This document shows, piece by piece, positions 7,720 to 17,245 of a stretch of 64,000 nucleotides of DNA. The notes under the pieces are model-generated. The model saw nothing but the letters and a program-made list of their open reading frames with translations, was not told the origin of the DNA and ran no database searches. The DNA is taken from positions 1 through 64,000 of the forward strand of contig CAWFWX010000004.1 in the NCBI GenBank assembly GCA_963819635.1, in the 5' to 3' direction. Made by a program: the position numbers and the translations under genes. This stretch comes from JACVRW01 sp963819635. GTDB taxonomy: Bacteria > Actinomycetota > Thermoleophilia > Solirubrobacterales > Thermoleophilaceae. Each line of letters opens with the position of its first letter. Positions within the stretch are counted from its first letter, which is position 1.

Positions 7720-9513
7720 TCAGACCGCGGCGGCCAACTCGGCGTGCAGCGCCGGGTTGTCGATCGCCTCCGCCAACAGGCGGGCGGACTCGATGCCGCC
7801 CGCGCCCCCGAGCCTCGCGCGGTGCAGCGCGGCTCGGACGACGAGCTCGCGCATGTCGCCCCGGGCGGCGAGCCGCTCCAGCTGGTCCACCCGCTGTCCA
7901 GCAGCGGGCGCGCTGTCGGCGATCTCGACGCGAGCGAGCGCGTCCAGGCACCAGGCGTGCATCCAGACGTAAGGATCGGCGATCCGGACGGCACGGACCG
8001 CGGCGTCGCGCAGCCATGTCAACGCCGAGGCGCGCTCGCCCTCCGCCTCGTGGACAAGGCCCCTCGCACGGGCGGCGCTCGCCTCCCAACATGGATCGCC
8101 GATGCGACAGCCGAGCGCAAAGGCGTGATCGAGTAGCGCAATCGCGTGGTCGGGGTTGCCTTGGCGCAGGACCACCTCGGCCGTCAGCGCCTCGGGGAAG
8201 GGCTGGAACGCCACCCAGCCCTCCTCAGTCACCAGCCCGAGCGACTCGTCGAGGACCTCGAGCGCCTCCGGCAGCTGGCCGCGCAGCAGCAATGCCCGGC
8301 CGAGGATCGTCAGCGACCACGCCGCCTGGCGGACGTCACCGCAGCGCCGCGCCGCCGCCACCGACTCCCAGAGCAGACCGATAGCCGCCTCGTAATACGC
8401 CCGGTCGGACAGCGCCTTGCCCCGCGTGCCGAGCACCGCGGCGCGCTCCCTGTCGTTCGTTGCCAACCCAGTTGCGCGACCCAGCCACCTGCCGGCCGAC
8501 ACGCCCCGGCCGGCCTGCGCCGCTACAAAGCCGAGCTCGCGGCAGGCCTTGCACTCGACCGCCCGGTCGCCGCTGGCCTCGGCGAGAGCAAGCGCCTCAT
8601 GCAGCGCGGCCGCACCCTCCTCGTCACCGCCGCGAACGGAGTGCACCAGCCCGCCCCCGAGCGCCGCCAGCGTCCGCGCGAGCAGCGCGGGGTCGCCAAC
8701 CCCGCGCGCTTCCTCACACGCCTGCCTGAGGCACGCGATGCCGGGCTCGACGGCGCCCGCGTCCACCGCTGCGCGCCCCGCGTCGAGCTGGCCCATGGCG
8801 GCCGCCCGATCGCCGGAGCCGGGCTCGATCTGAGCGCCGTGTTCGCCGGCCGCGCGGCGCACCCCCGGATCGGGCGCGCGCCCCAACTCGTGGCGGAACA
8901 ACACGTCGCAGGCCTCGGCCTGAGCGCGAGCGGCCCGAACATCACCCGCCCGCGCTAGGCACCGGACGAGCAACTCCTGAGCGCCGTCGTCGAACTTGTT
9001 CAGCGCGAGCGCTCTCGACGCCAGTGCGGCGCCGTCAAGCGGAGCCCCGGCCGCCAGCGCCTCCAGCGCCGCGTCTCTCAGAACGGCCTCGCACATGCCC
9101 GCGAAGCGACGCCGCTCGACCGTGAGCCAGGCATCGAAGTCGGTACCGGCGCCAGGGTCTACGCCTTCCAGCAACTCGCCGCGCGCCAGCGCGGGATCGG
9201 GGTCGCCGGCAGCCAGCACCAGCACGTCCACGACGATCCGCGCCGGCAACCCCGGCTCCAACGGATCTCCGCGCAGCGCGCCGCCGACACCGAGCGCACG
9301 ACGCAGCTGCGCCAAGTTCCAGCGCAGCGCCCCGAGTGGGTCGTCCGCATCGCCAAAGACGAGGCCAGCTACCTGTGCGCGGGCGACCGGTCGCTCCGCC
9401 AGCATCACATAGGCGAGCACGGCCCACGCCTTGTGCCCACGCGGCGGAGCGACGACCACGCTGTCGCGCTCGATCTCGGGCGGTCCCAGCAGGCGGATCG
9501 CGAGTCTTGACAC
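7720..9513 (-). CDS. Large BTAD/TPR transcriptional regulator
   Basis: The protein is 597 residues, from a GTG start. An N-terminal winged-helix domain (about residues 1-90; IRLLGPPEIERDS, RGHKAWAVLAYVMLAERPVAR, LRWNLAQLRRAL) is followed by a BTAD region to about residue 230. The rest is a helical TPR-like array (DPALLARTLAALGGGLVHSV, LTILGRALLLRGQLPEALEV). There is no P-loop ATPase, unlike AfsR or MalT. It lies upstream of the methyltransferase / BTAD pair on the same strand, so all three may form one regulatory unit. The inducer is unknown. Confidence 0.82.
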   Translation of the reverse strand: MSRLAIRLLGPPEIERDSVVVAPPRGHKAWAVLAYVMLAERPVARAQVAGLVFGDADDPLGALRWNLAQLRRALGVGGALRGDPLEPGLPARIVVDVLVLAAGDPDPALARGELLEGVDPGAGTDFDAWLTVERRRFAGMCEAVLRDAALEALAAGAPLDGAALASRALALNKFDDGAQELLVRCLARAGDVRAARAQAEACDVLFRHELGRAPDPGVRRAAGEHGAQIEPGSGDRAAAMGQLDAGRAAVDAGAVEPGIACLRQACEEARGVGDPALLARTLAALGGGLVHSVRGGDEEGAAALHEALALAEASGDRAVECKACRELGFVAAQAGRGVSAGRWLGRATGLATNDRERAAVLGTRGKALSDRAYYEAAIGLLWESVAAARRCGDVRQAAWSLTILGRALLLRGQLPEALEVLDESLGLVTEEGWVAFQPFPEALTAEVVLRQGNPDHAIALLDHAFALGCRIGDPCWEASAARARGLVHEAEGERASALTWLRDAAVRAVRIADPYVWMHAWCLDALARVEIADSAPAAGQRVDQLERLAARGDMRELVVRAALHRARLGGAGGIESARLLAEAIDNPALHAELAAAV

Positions 9514-9544
9514 GGCCTAACGATCGTAAACCGCGCCGTCTGAC

Positions 9545-10780
9545 TCAGGGGGCGAACTCGCCGCGGCCGCTGCTCCCGCCTCCGCCGGCCGCCTCGAAGC
9601 CGCCTGGCGCGGCGGGCGGCGGCGCCTGCTGGGCGGTGGCAGCGGCGGGTGCTGACGCCGGAGCCGGATCGAACTCGTTGGCCGGATCGGGCGGAGGCGG
9701 CGGGGCGGCCGGTGGAGCTGGCGCCGGGGCCGACGTCGACTGGAGTGGCGAGTCGGGCTCCGGAGGCGGCGGCTCCGCGACTGGGGCCGGCTGCTCATGC
9801 TCGAGCAGGTCCTCTGCGGGCTGGCCCGCCGAGGGCTCGGCCGCGACCGCCGCAGCGGGCGGCGGGCCGCGGTGGTACGCGAGCTCGTCGATGGCGGTCC
9901 CGCCGCCTGCAAGCGCCGCAGCCGACGCCGCCACCGCCGCGAGCTTCTGCCCGGTGGCGAGCTCCGCCGCGGCCTGGAGCCGGTCCCCCATCGCCGCGGT
10001 CTTGTGCTGGGCGACTCCGACGATCGATTCGAACAGGGTGCGGAGCGGTCCACTTCCGTCAGACACGAGGTAGGCCGCCGGCGGCACGACGCTCGCCACC
10101 CGCTCGGGCATGGCGCGGAACTCGCGCAGGGCGGCGCGGCAGCTCAGGCAGGTCTGCATGTGCGGGCGCAGGCGCGCGAGCTCCTCCGCGCTCGCCTCGC
10201 CGTCCGCGAGCGCCGAGAGCAGCGGCTCGTAGCGCGCGCACTCGGCGCCGCGCTGGATGCCCGACACGCGGCGGAGGAAGGAGCGGCGGCCCTCCGTGAG
10301 GAGCCGGTTCACCTTGGTGTACGACCACCCCGTCATCGCGCAGATCTCGCGGTAGGAGAAGCCCTCCGCCTTCAGGACGAGCGCGCGGATCTCGTGCGGC
10401 TTCAGGTGTCCGAGCGCCTCCGCGCCCTGGCGCAGCCGCTCGAGCCGCTCCGCCTGCTCGTGCGTGATGGCCGTAGTGGCCGGCCGGTCGCGGAGCTCGC
10501 CGTCGTCGGTGACGGGCGAGTGGCGCTCGCGCTGGCGGCGCAGTGCGAACGCCTCGTGCTTGACGACCGTCTTGAGCCAGGGGATCAGCTCCTCCTCGCG
10601 CGTGCTGGGCGCTTTCGTCAGCAGGATCTCGAGGCCCCGCTGGCAGGCGTCCTCGGCGTCCTCGGGCGTGGCTGCGTAGCGCCTCGCCGTGGCGAGGATC
10701 TGCGAGCCATGGCGGGCCAGCAGGCCGAGGACCGCCTCGTCGAGCGCGCCCCGCGCGGGCCGGGTGCCCCGTGTGGTCAT
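9545..10780 (-). CDS. ECF-type RNA polymerase sigma factor fused to a zinc anti-sigma domain
   Basis: The product is 411 residues. Region sigma-2 covers about residues 15-85 (ILATARRYAATPEDAEDACQ, WLKTVVKHEAFALRR) and sigma-4 about 115-175 (LKPHEIRALVLKAEGFSYRE, MTGWSYTKVNRLL). Directly after it comes a zf-HC2 motif typical of zinc-binding anti-sigma factors, LSALADGEASAEELARL with His207, Cys211 and Cys214 (H-x3-C-x2-C). A weakly hydrophobic Ala-rich segment at about 270-290 may be a membrane helix. The last 110 residues are Pro/Ala rich. The fused domain would act as an intramolecular inhibitor. I use ATG 10780; an in-frame GTG lies just before it. Confidence 0.85.
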   Translation of the reverse strand: MTTRGTRPARGALDEAVLGLLARHGSQILATARRYAATPEDAEDACQRGLEILLTKAPSTREEELIPWLKTVVKHEAFALRRQRERHSPVTDDGELRDRPATTAITHEQAERLERLRQGAEALGHLKPHEIRALVLKAEGFSYREICAMTGWSYTKVNRLLTEGRRSFLRRVSGIQRGAECARYEPLLSALADGEASAEELARLRPHMQTCLSCRAALREFRAMPERVASVVPPAAYLVSDGSGPLRTLFESIVGVAQHKTAAMGDRLQAAAELATGQKLAAVAASAAALAGGGTAIDELAYHRGPPPAAAVAAEPSAGQPAEDLLEHEQPAPVAEPPPPEPDSPLQSTSAPAPAPPAAPPPPPDPANEFDPAPASAPAAATAQQAPPPAAPGGFEAAGGGGSSGRGEFAP

Positions 10781-10791
10781 CACAGCGTTGA

Positions 10792-10815
10792 GGGCGATCC
10801 TGACCAGGATCGCCC
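10792..10815 (-). terminator. Perfect hairpin between antiporter gene and sigma-factor gene
   Basis: A 10-base perfect inverted repeat (10792-10801 with 10806-10815) has a 4-base loop. It lies about 44 bases after the stop of the minus-strand antiporter gene and 11 bases before the sigma-factor ATG. It could end the antiporter transcript, or be a structure in the leader of the sigma mRNA that limits translation. No T tract follows on the minus strand. Confidence 0.5.
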
Positions 10816-10858
10816 CCTACGCATAGGTTTAGGTTCGCAAAGTGCGCGAGATTTGTTG

Positions 10859-13800
10859 CTAGACCGGCGTGGGATCCACTCCGCTGCCGGTCTCCCCCCC
10901 GACGTTCGCGGACGACCAGGTGAACCGGGTGACGTCGTCTCGCGGCGCGAGCGCGCCGGGCCGCAGTGCCGCGGCGGACGAACACGACCGGGGCGCGGCG
11001 CGCCCGGGCGATCTCGGACCGCGTCGGGCCGAGGCCCTCCTGCGCCAGCGCTCGGAGAGGCCGATCACGAGCAGGCCGGCGCCCTCGGCGGCGGCGAGGA
11101 TGCCCTCGCGGCCCGGCTCGGCCACGATCGGCTCGGCCGGGATGCCGGCGTACTGCTGGACGAGCAGCCCGGCGTCGCCGAGCAGCCGCGTGACGCGGCT
11201 GCGCTCCTCGGTGTCGCCGGCGCGCCGAGCAGTCTTCAGCGGCGCGTCCGGTCGCGGCGGCGATCCAGGCGCCGAGCTCGAGCGCGGCCCAGTCGTGCTC
11301 GGCGCCGCCGAACGGGACCACCACCGGGTGGTCGGGTCCCGGCGTCGACCGGTGACCTCCTCGCGCGCGACGAGCACCGCCACGTCGCACGCGGCGTCAC
11401 GCAGCACGGTGCGCCACGTCGCCGCGCGGCACGCCCTCGCCGAGCAGCGGCCGGCGGCCGTCGACGCAGCAGCAGGTCGACCTCCTCGCTCTCGACCAGC
11501 GCGAACCAGGTCCTTGCCCGGGTCGGCCGAGATGAACGCGACGCCGCGGGCGGCGATGCCCTTGCTCGATCAGCTCGAGCCGGGCGACGTGACCTCGTTC
11601 GAGCGCGTCGCGCAGCAGCCTGTTCTCGGTCTGCAGCGCCGCCGCGGGCCGAGCGCACCGCGCGGCGGTCGCACCAGCCGCGCGAGGATGAGCTCGCGCG
11701 GCGGCTCCGAGCTTCGCCGAGCGGCTCGGCGATCGCCAGCAGCTGCGCGAGCTCCGTCCTCGCCCTGCGGCGCGACGAGGATCGAGCGCTCCGGCACGAC
11801 GAGCGTCGGGGAACTCCGCGCGCGACAGCGCGCGGGCCTCCTCGAGCTCCTCCTCGACCGGCGCGCCGTAGCTGTTCTTCGGGTCGAGCAGGTTGAGCAG
11901 CGGGCCCGCCATGAACGTCGTGACGAGCGCCATGAGCACGAGCACCGCGAACAGCGCGTCCGAGATGACGCCCTTCTCGAGCGCCAGGTTGAGCACGATC
12001 AGCTCGGTCAGGCCGCGCGTGTTCATCAGCGTTCCGATCACGGCCGAGGCACGCCAGTCGAAGCCGGTCAGCCGCGCGGCGATCGCCGCGCCGAAGAACT
12101 TGCCGACGATCGCCACCGCGATCAGCACGCCGCGTGATCCAGCCACAGCATCGGCCGGTCGAGCAGGCCGATGTTCGTGCGGAGGCCGGTGTAGGCGAAG
12201 AACATCGGCAGCAAGACGATGACGACGAAGTCCTCGATCCGGTGGGTCACGTCCTCCGTCAGGCCCGCGTGGCGCGGCATGATCATGCCCATGATGAAGG
12301 CGCCGAAGATGACCGCGATGCCGATCTCCTCGGTCACGTAGGCCGACAGCAGCACGCCGGCGAAGATCGCCGCGATCCAGGCGCCGGGCACGCGTCCCGG
12401 CCTCGTCGTAGGCGGTCGACACGCGGCCGAGCAGCGGCCGCACGAGGAGCGCCATGACCAGGCGAGAAGGCGATCGCCAGCGCGATCGTGCGCAGCCACC
12501 TCGCCGCCCGTGCCGGACGTCGCGACCGCGGTCGCGAGCGCGATCAGGAACCACGCCGTCACGTCGTCGATGGCCGCGCAGGCGAGCGTGAGCGCGCCGA
12601 CGGGACGCTTCAGCATCCGCCGCTCGACCAGGATCCGCGCGAGCACCGGGAAGGCGGTGATCGACATCGCGACGCCCATGAACAGCGCGAACGCCACGAA
12701 CTTCTTGTCCGGCGCCGACGAGCGGGTAGAGCGGCAGCGCGACCGCGATGCCGAGCATCATCGGCAGCGCGACGCTCGTGTTCGAGATCGCCGCCGCCTG
12801 GCCGATGCGGCCCTTGAGCTGGCTCACGTCGATCTCGAGGCCGACCAGGAACATGTAGAAGATCAGTCCGAGGTTGGCCGCGACGCCGAACGCGGGCAGG
12901 ATGTCGGACGGGAACAGCGCCGCCTGGACGCTCGGGCGCGATCGCAGCCGAGGATCGTCGGGCCGAGCGTGATGCCGGCCACGACCTCGCCCATCACGCG
13001 CGGCTGCTTGATCTTGACGGCGAGCGAGCCGAACAGCGCGCGCGACGAGCATCACGATCGCGACCGCGATGAAGAACGCTGCGACGAGGTGCCCGAAGGA
13101 CTCGCGCTGCCTCGGTCGCGGTGAACCGCTCGCCGGACGGCGGGAGCCCGGAGGGCGTCGTCAGCAGCGGCTTGCCGCTGGCATCTTCCTGCCCGGTGGG
13201 CTCGGCCGCGTCGAGCGGGATCAGCTGGAAGTTGTTGAGGTTGCGGTCGACGGCCTGCGCCTTGAGCGCGCGCCTCGCCGCCCTTCGTGCACTCGACGTC
13301 GCCGGTGACGGCGCCCTTCTCCTTGTCGTAGGCGAGCGTTGCCGAGCTCGCTTCCGCCGGCGCTGGAGCGTGTAGGACGAGCCGCTGCCCTCGAGCTCGA
13401 ACGTGCCGCCGAAGCAGGTCGAGCGCGGCGACAGCTTGTAGAGGCCGGCGATCGAGCCGGGAGCGCGCGGCTTCGGCGGCGCCGGCGTCGGGCGGATCGC
13501 GCTTCAGGTCGGCGGCGATCTCGGCGCCGCCGAGCGTGCCGACGATCGTGCCCTTGTCACCCGGCGTGGCCGTCCCCTCGAACTCCTGGGTGTCGCCGTT
13601 GACGCAGAGACGTCGCCGTCGAGCGTGCGGGAGCCGTCGGCGCTTCGCGTCGCTCCTCGAGGCGCAGCTTGCCCGCCGAGCGTGCCCTGCGTGTTCGAGA
13701 GGTTCACGAACTGGCCCGACTGCTTCACGTCGAAGGAAGGACCGGCCGCCGCCGCCTGGGCCGGGGCGGTCTCGGGCAGCGGCTTGCCCGCGGCGGGCGC

Positions 13801-13974
13801 GGGCGGCGTGCCGAAGCAGTCGTTCGGCGCCTGAAGGTCGTAGCCGCCGGCGATCGAAGGCTGAGCCTTCTTGTCCTCGCCCGCCGATACGACGATCGCG
13901 GTCACGACGGCGACCGCGACGGCCAGGAAGACGTAATACACGGTCAGCTGGCTCTTGGAAGCGCCCTTACGCAC
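10859..13974 (-). pseudogene. Cation:proton antiporter with N-terminal repeat domain and C-terminal USP-like region, multiply frame-broken
   Basis: The gene starts at GTG 13974, after a GAGGAGGA ribosome site, with a membrane anchor (LTVYYVFLAVAVAVVTAIVV). Two similar extracytoplasmic repeats follow, each with a Tyr...CysPheGly element (GGYDLQAPNDCFG; GLYKLSPRSTCFGG) and a GDVxC element (LDGDVS-C; VTGDVECTK). A CPA-type exchanger domain comes next (LGLIFYMFLVGLEIDVSQLK, GVAMSITAFPVLARIL, ACAAIDDVTAWFLIALATAV, MNTRGLTELIVLNLALEKGV). The C-terminal part resembles universal stress protein domains and stops at 10859. The restored length is about 1030 residues. At least ten single-base indels scatter these pieces over all three frames. 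Many fit the G/C third-position pattern seen elsewhere, so the gene may be intact in the cell. Confidence 0.75.
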
Positions 13975-14131
13975 GAGTCCTCCTCGGGGTTCGCCGGTCT
14001 CGGGAGAGCATCAACGCGCGTGGCACACGCCGCAATACCAGCCGAGCCGCAGACCGACCCCGTAGGAAACCCCGACGCCCCATACCCCAAAATGGGTGGC
14101 TGAGCGGGGCAAGCGGCGGTATGTTCGGCGA

Positions 14132-14758
14132 GTGGCGACGCGCCAGCTGACGGTGAGCATCGCCCTGGCGGACGACCATGCGGTCGTCAGGAGCGGTCTC
14201 CGCATGCTGCTCGAGTCGGAGCCCGGCTTCGAGGTCGTCGCGGAGGCGGGTGAGCTCGAGGAGATCCAGCCGCTCGTGGAAAACGCGCGCCCCGACGTGC
14301 TGCTGCTCGACGTCCACATGCGCGGCGGCGCGAGCCTCGACCTGATCCCCGGCCTCGCCGCGACGACGTGCGTGCTGGTGCTGACGATGCAGGACGATCC
14401 CGGCTACGCCCGCACCGCCATGCACGCCGGTGCCCGCGGCTACGTGCTGAAGGAGGCCGAGGACGCAGAGTTGGTGCAGGCGGTGCGGACGGTGGCCGCC
14501 GGGGGTACCTTCCTGGACCCGGCGCTCGGTGGAAGGGTCCTCGCCGAAGCCGGCGCGCCGGGGCGGCTGACCGACCGCGAGCGCGAGGTGCTCGGCCTGA
14601 TCGCGCTCGGCCACACGAACGCCGAGATGGCGAAGCTCCTCTTCCTCAGCCTGCGCACGGTCGAGACGCACCGGGCGAACATCCACCGCAAGCTCGGCAC
14701 GGATAGCCGCGCGGAGCTCGTGCGGCACGCGCTCGAGCTCGGCCTGGTCAAGCCGTGA
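14132..14758 (+). CDS. NarL/FixJ-type response regulator
   Basis: The product is 208 residues from GTG 14132. The receiver domain has the acidic pair in LADDHAVVRSGLRMLL and the phospho-acceptor Asp60 in DVLLLDVHMRG; LKEAEDAELVQAVRTVAAG closes it. The C-terminal LuxR helix-turn-helix is LTDREREVLGLIALGHTNAE followed by LRTVETHRANIHRKLG. Its stop overlaps the kinase GTG by 4 bases, so the two are a coupled two-component system. An in-frame ATG at 14096 is a possible longer start. Targets unknown. Confidence 0.92.
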   Translation: MATRQLTVSIALADDHAVVRSGLRMLLESEPGFEVVAEAGELEEIQPLVENARPDVLLLDVHMRGGASLDLIPGLAATTCVLVLTMQDDPGYARTAMHAGARGYVLKEAEDAELVQAVRTVAAGGTFLDPALGGRVLAEAGAPGRLTDREREVLGLIALGHTNAEMAKLLFLSLRTVETHRANIHRKLGTDSRAELVRHALELGLVKP

Positions 14759-16332
14759 CCGACGCGCCAAAAGGATCGCGGCTCGAGTCGCTTGCCATCG
14801 AGGGCGCGCAGCGGCGGGTGCGCCATGACATCGCCACCTCGACCGAGCCGGCCAGTCGCATTCGGCCCTGGATCGTGGTCGCGATCGCGCTGGCGCTGTT
14901 CACAGCCGGCTTCGCGCTGCGCCTCTCCGTCAGCGATCCGGGCGCGCTCATCGCGAACACGTACACGGTGCCGATCGCGCTGCTCGCGATGGTGTTCGGC
15001 GTTCGCGCCGGCCTGTTGGCGGCGGCGTTCGCACTGCTGCTCGTCTGGGCCTGGGGCGAGTTCAATACCGTCGAGCCGGGCCTGCTCGGCTACTCCACTC
15101 GCGGCGGCGTGTTCGTGCTCGTCGCCGTGCTCGTGGGCTACTACTCCGAGCGCCTGAAGCGTGATATCGCCGAGCGACGCCGGGCCGAGTCCGAGCTCGA
15201 GATCCGCGCTCACGATCTGGGGGTGTCGAACGCCGAGCTGACCCTGGCCGTCACCCGCCTCGAGGCGTTCACCGAGATCGCCCGGGCGGTCGGCGGCGAG
15301 ACCGAGCTGCGCACCGTGCTCGATCGCATCCTCGCGCACGGCCGCGCCATCGTGGACGCGCGCACTCTCGTTGCGTACCTGGAGCCGACCGGCGAGCGAC
15401 CGGTGGGCGCGAGCACCCCCATTCCCGGCGAGGTGGTCGCGGCGGCGGCCACCGACGGATCGCTCGCCGGCCTGCCCGCCCGCGCTCGCTCCACGGACGA
15501 CCTGATCAGGTCCGTGCTCGGCGCGGCCGAGCCGGCGCTGGCCGTCCGGCTGCGCTGGCAGGGGGAGACGCTGGGCGCGCTCGCGGCCGTGGGACCGGGT
15601 GGAGGCGGATCCTTCGACGAGGAGGCCGAGGAGCTGATGGGCTCGGTCGCCGCGAGCGCGGCGACCGCCGTGGCGACGGCTCAATCGGTGGCGGCCGACC
15701 GCCTGCGCCACGAGATCGACGCCTCCGAGGAGGCTCGCGCGCGCTGGGCCCGCGAGCTGCACGACGAGACGCTCCAGGGCCTGGTGGGCCTTCGCATGCT
15801 GCTCGCCTCGGCGCGCCGCTCGGAGTCGGCCGAGGACGTGGAGGTCGCCGTCTCGAACGCGCTCGAGCAGACGCGGCGCGAGATCGTGAACCTCCGCAGC
15901 CTGATCACCGAGCTGCGGCCGGCTGCGCTCGACGAGCTCGGCCTGGATGCCGCCATCGCGACGCTTTCGGAACGGAGCGCGGCGGCCGCGGGCATCGAGG
16001 TGGAGACGCAGATCGAGCTGCGGAACGGCGGCGGCGCGCGGCTCGCGCCGCACACTGAGACGACGGTGTACCGGCTCGTCCAGGAGGCGCTCAGCAACGC
16101 GGCCCGGCACTCCGGCGGGTCCGTGGTGCGCGTGGAGGTGGCGTCGTGCGAGGGCGCGGTCGACGTCTGCGTGGCCGACAACGGCCACGGCTTCGACCCG
16201 GCCGCGACCGCCGGCGGCTTCGGCCTGCGCGGCATGCGCGAGCGCGTCGAGCTGGCGGGCGGATGGATGACGATCGACTCGTCGTCCGACGGTTGCGCCG
16301 TCAGAGCGCGCCTCCCCACACACGTCGTATAG
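14755..16332 (+). CDS. Sensor histidine kinase, NarX/DesK type (HisKA_3)
   Basis: This is a 525-residue membrane kinase. Three or four helices occupy about residues 38-130 (PWIVVAIALALFTAGFALRL, FGVRAGLLAAAFALLLVWAW, VFVLVAVLVGYYSERLKRDI). A coiled segment and a GAF-like domain (about 165-310) follow. The dimerisation and phospho-acceptor box is RELHDETLQGL with His at about residue 336. The ATPase has YRLVQEALSNAARH, VADNGHGFDP and GGFGLRGMRERVELAGG. It begins within the response regulator stop codon and is its cognate kinase. The signal sensed is unknown; no extracytoplasmic domain of any size is present. Confidence 0.92.
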   Translation: MTDAPKGSRLESLAIEGAQRRVRHDIATSTEPASRIRPWIVVAIALALFTAGFALRLSVSDPGALIANTYTVPIALLAMVFGVRAGLLAAAFALLLVWAWGEFNTVEPGLLGYSTRGGVFVLVAVLVGYYSERLKRDIAERRRAESELEIRAHDLGVSNAELTLAVTRLEAFTEIARAVGGETELRTVLDRILAHGRAIVDARTLVAYLEPTGERPVGASTPIPGEVVAAAATDGSLAGLPARARSTDDLIRSVLGAAEPALAVRLRWQGETLGALAAVGPGGGGSFDEEAEELMGSVAASAATAVATAQSVAADRLRHEIDASEEARARWARELHDETLQGLVGLRMLLASARRSESAEDVEVAVSNALEQTRREIVNLRSLITELRPAALDELGLDAAIATLSERSAAAAGIEVETQIELRNGGGARLAPHTETTVYRLVQEALSNAARHSGGSVVRVEVASCEGAVDVCVADNGHGFDPAATAGGFGLRGMRERVELAGGWMTIDSSSDGCAVRARLPTHVV

Positions 16333-16335
16333 CCG

Positions 16336-17166
16336 TCAGGTCCGGGCGTTCGAGGCGGGCCCGAGGGCCGCGGCCCCGACCATCTCCGTCGCGACGACGC
16401 CGGCGTAGGAGGGCCGGGTCCGCTCGACCCACTGCTCAAACGCGCGGTTGCCGACCGGGTCATCGACCAGCACGGCCGCCGGGCGGGTCAGAAACCGGGT
16501 GACGGTCCGGAGCTCCCAGCTGATGTTCCGGTAGGTGTGCTGGCTGTCGTGGACGAAGAGCGACAGCCCCTCGATCTGGGGCAGCAGGCGCGGCAGCAGA
16601 TGCCGGCTGGTTCCACGATGGAGGGTCCAGTGCGCGCGCAGCTCGTCGGGCACGAGCGCGCCTATGTAGCTCTCCACACCCGGCCGGACTGGGGCGCGGT
16701 CCACGCTGACGAGCTCACCGCCACCGTTCAGCGCTAGAGCCTTCAGGATGAAGCTCGAGCTCACGCCGTACCCGACCCCGGTCTCCAGCACGGCGGCCGG
16801 GCGCAGCGCGCGACACAGCGCGTAGCAGAGCCGGGCGAGGCTGGGCGATGCGTTGTACGCCAGCGGAAAGGGCAACTCGCTTCCCAGGTTGGAGACCCGC
16901 TCACGCACCTGCGCGTCGATCTCCGCCAAGCCGTCCTCCATCAGGCGGGCGGCAACGTCACCCGCGAGCGCGCCGTCGAGGCCCGCAACGACCTCCTCGA
17001 GCGGGCGCTGGGCCCCTGAGGGGCGCGGCCGAAGCCGGTCGACCGACCGTTGTGCCTGGTCGCCCACGACCGCGAAGAGCTGGCGTGGATCGCGGGCCAG
17101 CAGCGCCAGTCCGCCCTCGAGTTTTCCGGGCCATCCGGAGCGAGCAACTTTCATGTCGTCGTGCAT
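16336..17166 (-). CDS. Class I SAM-dependent methyltransferase
   Basis: Motif I is VLETGVGYGVSSSFILKAL, followed by GGELVSVDRAP and a metal-site-like LSLFVHDSQHTYRNI, as in the Methyltransf_24 group of sugar and small-molecule O-methyltransferases. I start at ATG 17166 (MHDDMKVARSGW), with ATG 17154 as the alternative; the longer open frame upstream is antisense to the sugar transferase region. It is divergent from the initiating sugar transferase, with a 79-base gap, and marks the left end of the glycan locus. The acceptor is probably a glycan or its precursor, by context only. Confidence 0.75.
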   Translation of the reverse strand: MHDDMKVARSGWPGKLEGGLALLARDPRQLFAVVGDQAQRSVDRLRPRPSGAQRPLEEVVAGLDGALAGDVAARLMEDGLAEIDAQVRERVSNLGSELPFPLAYNASPSLARLCYALCRALRPAAVLETGVGYGVSSSFILKALALNGGGELVSVDRAPVRPGVESYIGALVPDELRAHWTLHRGTSRHLLPRLLPQIEGLSLFVHDSQHTYRNISWELRTVTRFLTRPAAVLVDDPVGNRAFEQWVERTRPSYAGVVATEMVGAAALGPASNART

Positions 17167-17245
17167 CCTTACCCTTCCGGAACTCGCGCGCACCGCTACA
17201 TTCGCGGGTGGCAACTGTTTGACTACTTGCCGACACGGATCAGCC

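Noticed and set aside
9545..9900. Microsatellite or repeat element
   Set aside because: The repeated Pro/Ala codons belong to the in-frame tail of the sigma-factor protein; no DNA repeat unit is conserved.
14078..14097. Terminator or operator with CCCAT / ATGGG arms before the response regulator
   Set aside because: The arms are only 5 bases with an 8-9 base loop, too weak to call.
17219..17224. TTGACT as -35 box for the sugar transferase
   Set aside because: It lies only 22 bases before the GTG start, leaving no room for a -10 box and leader unless the start is wrong.
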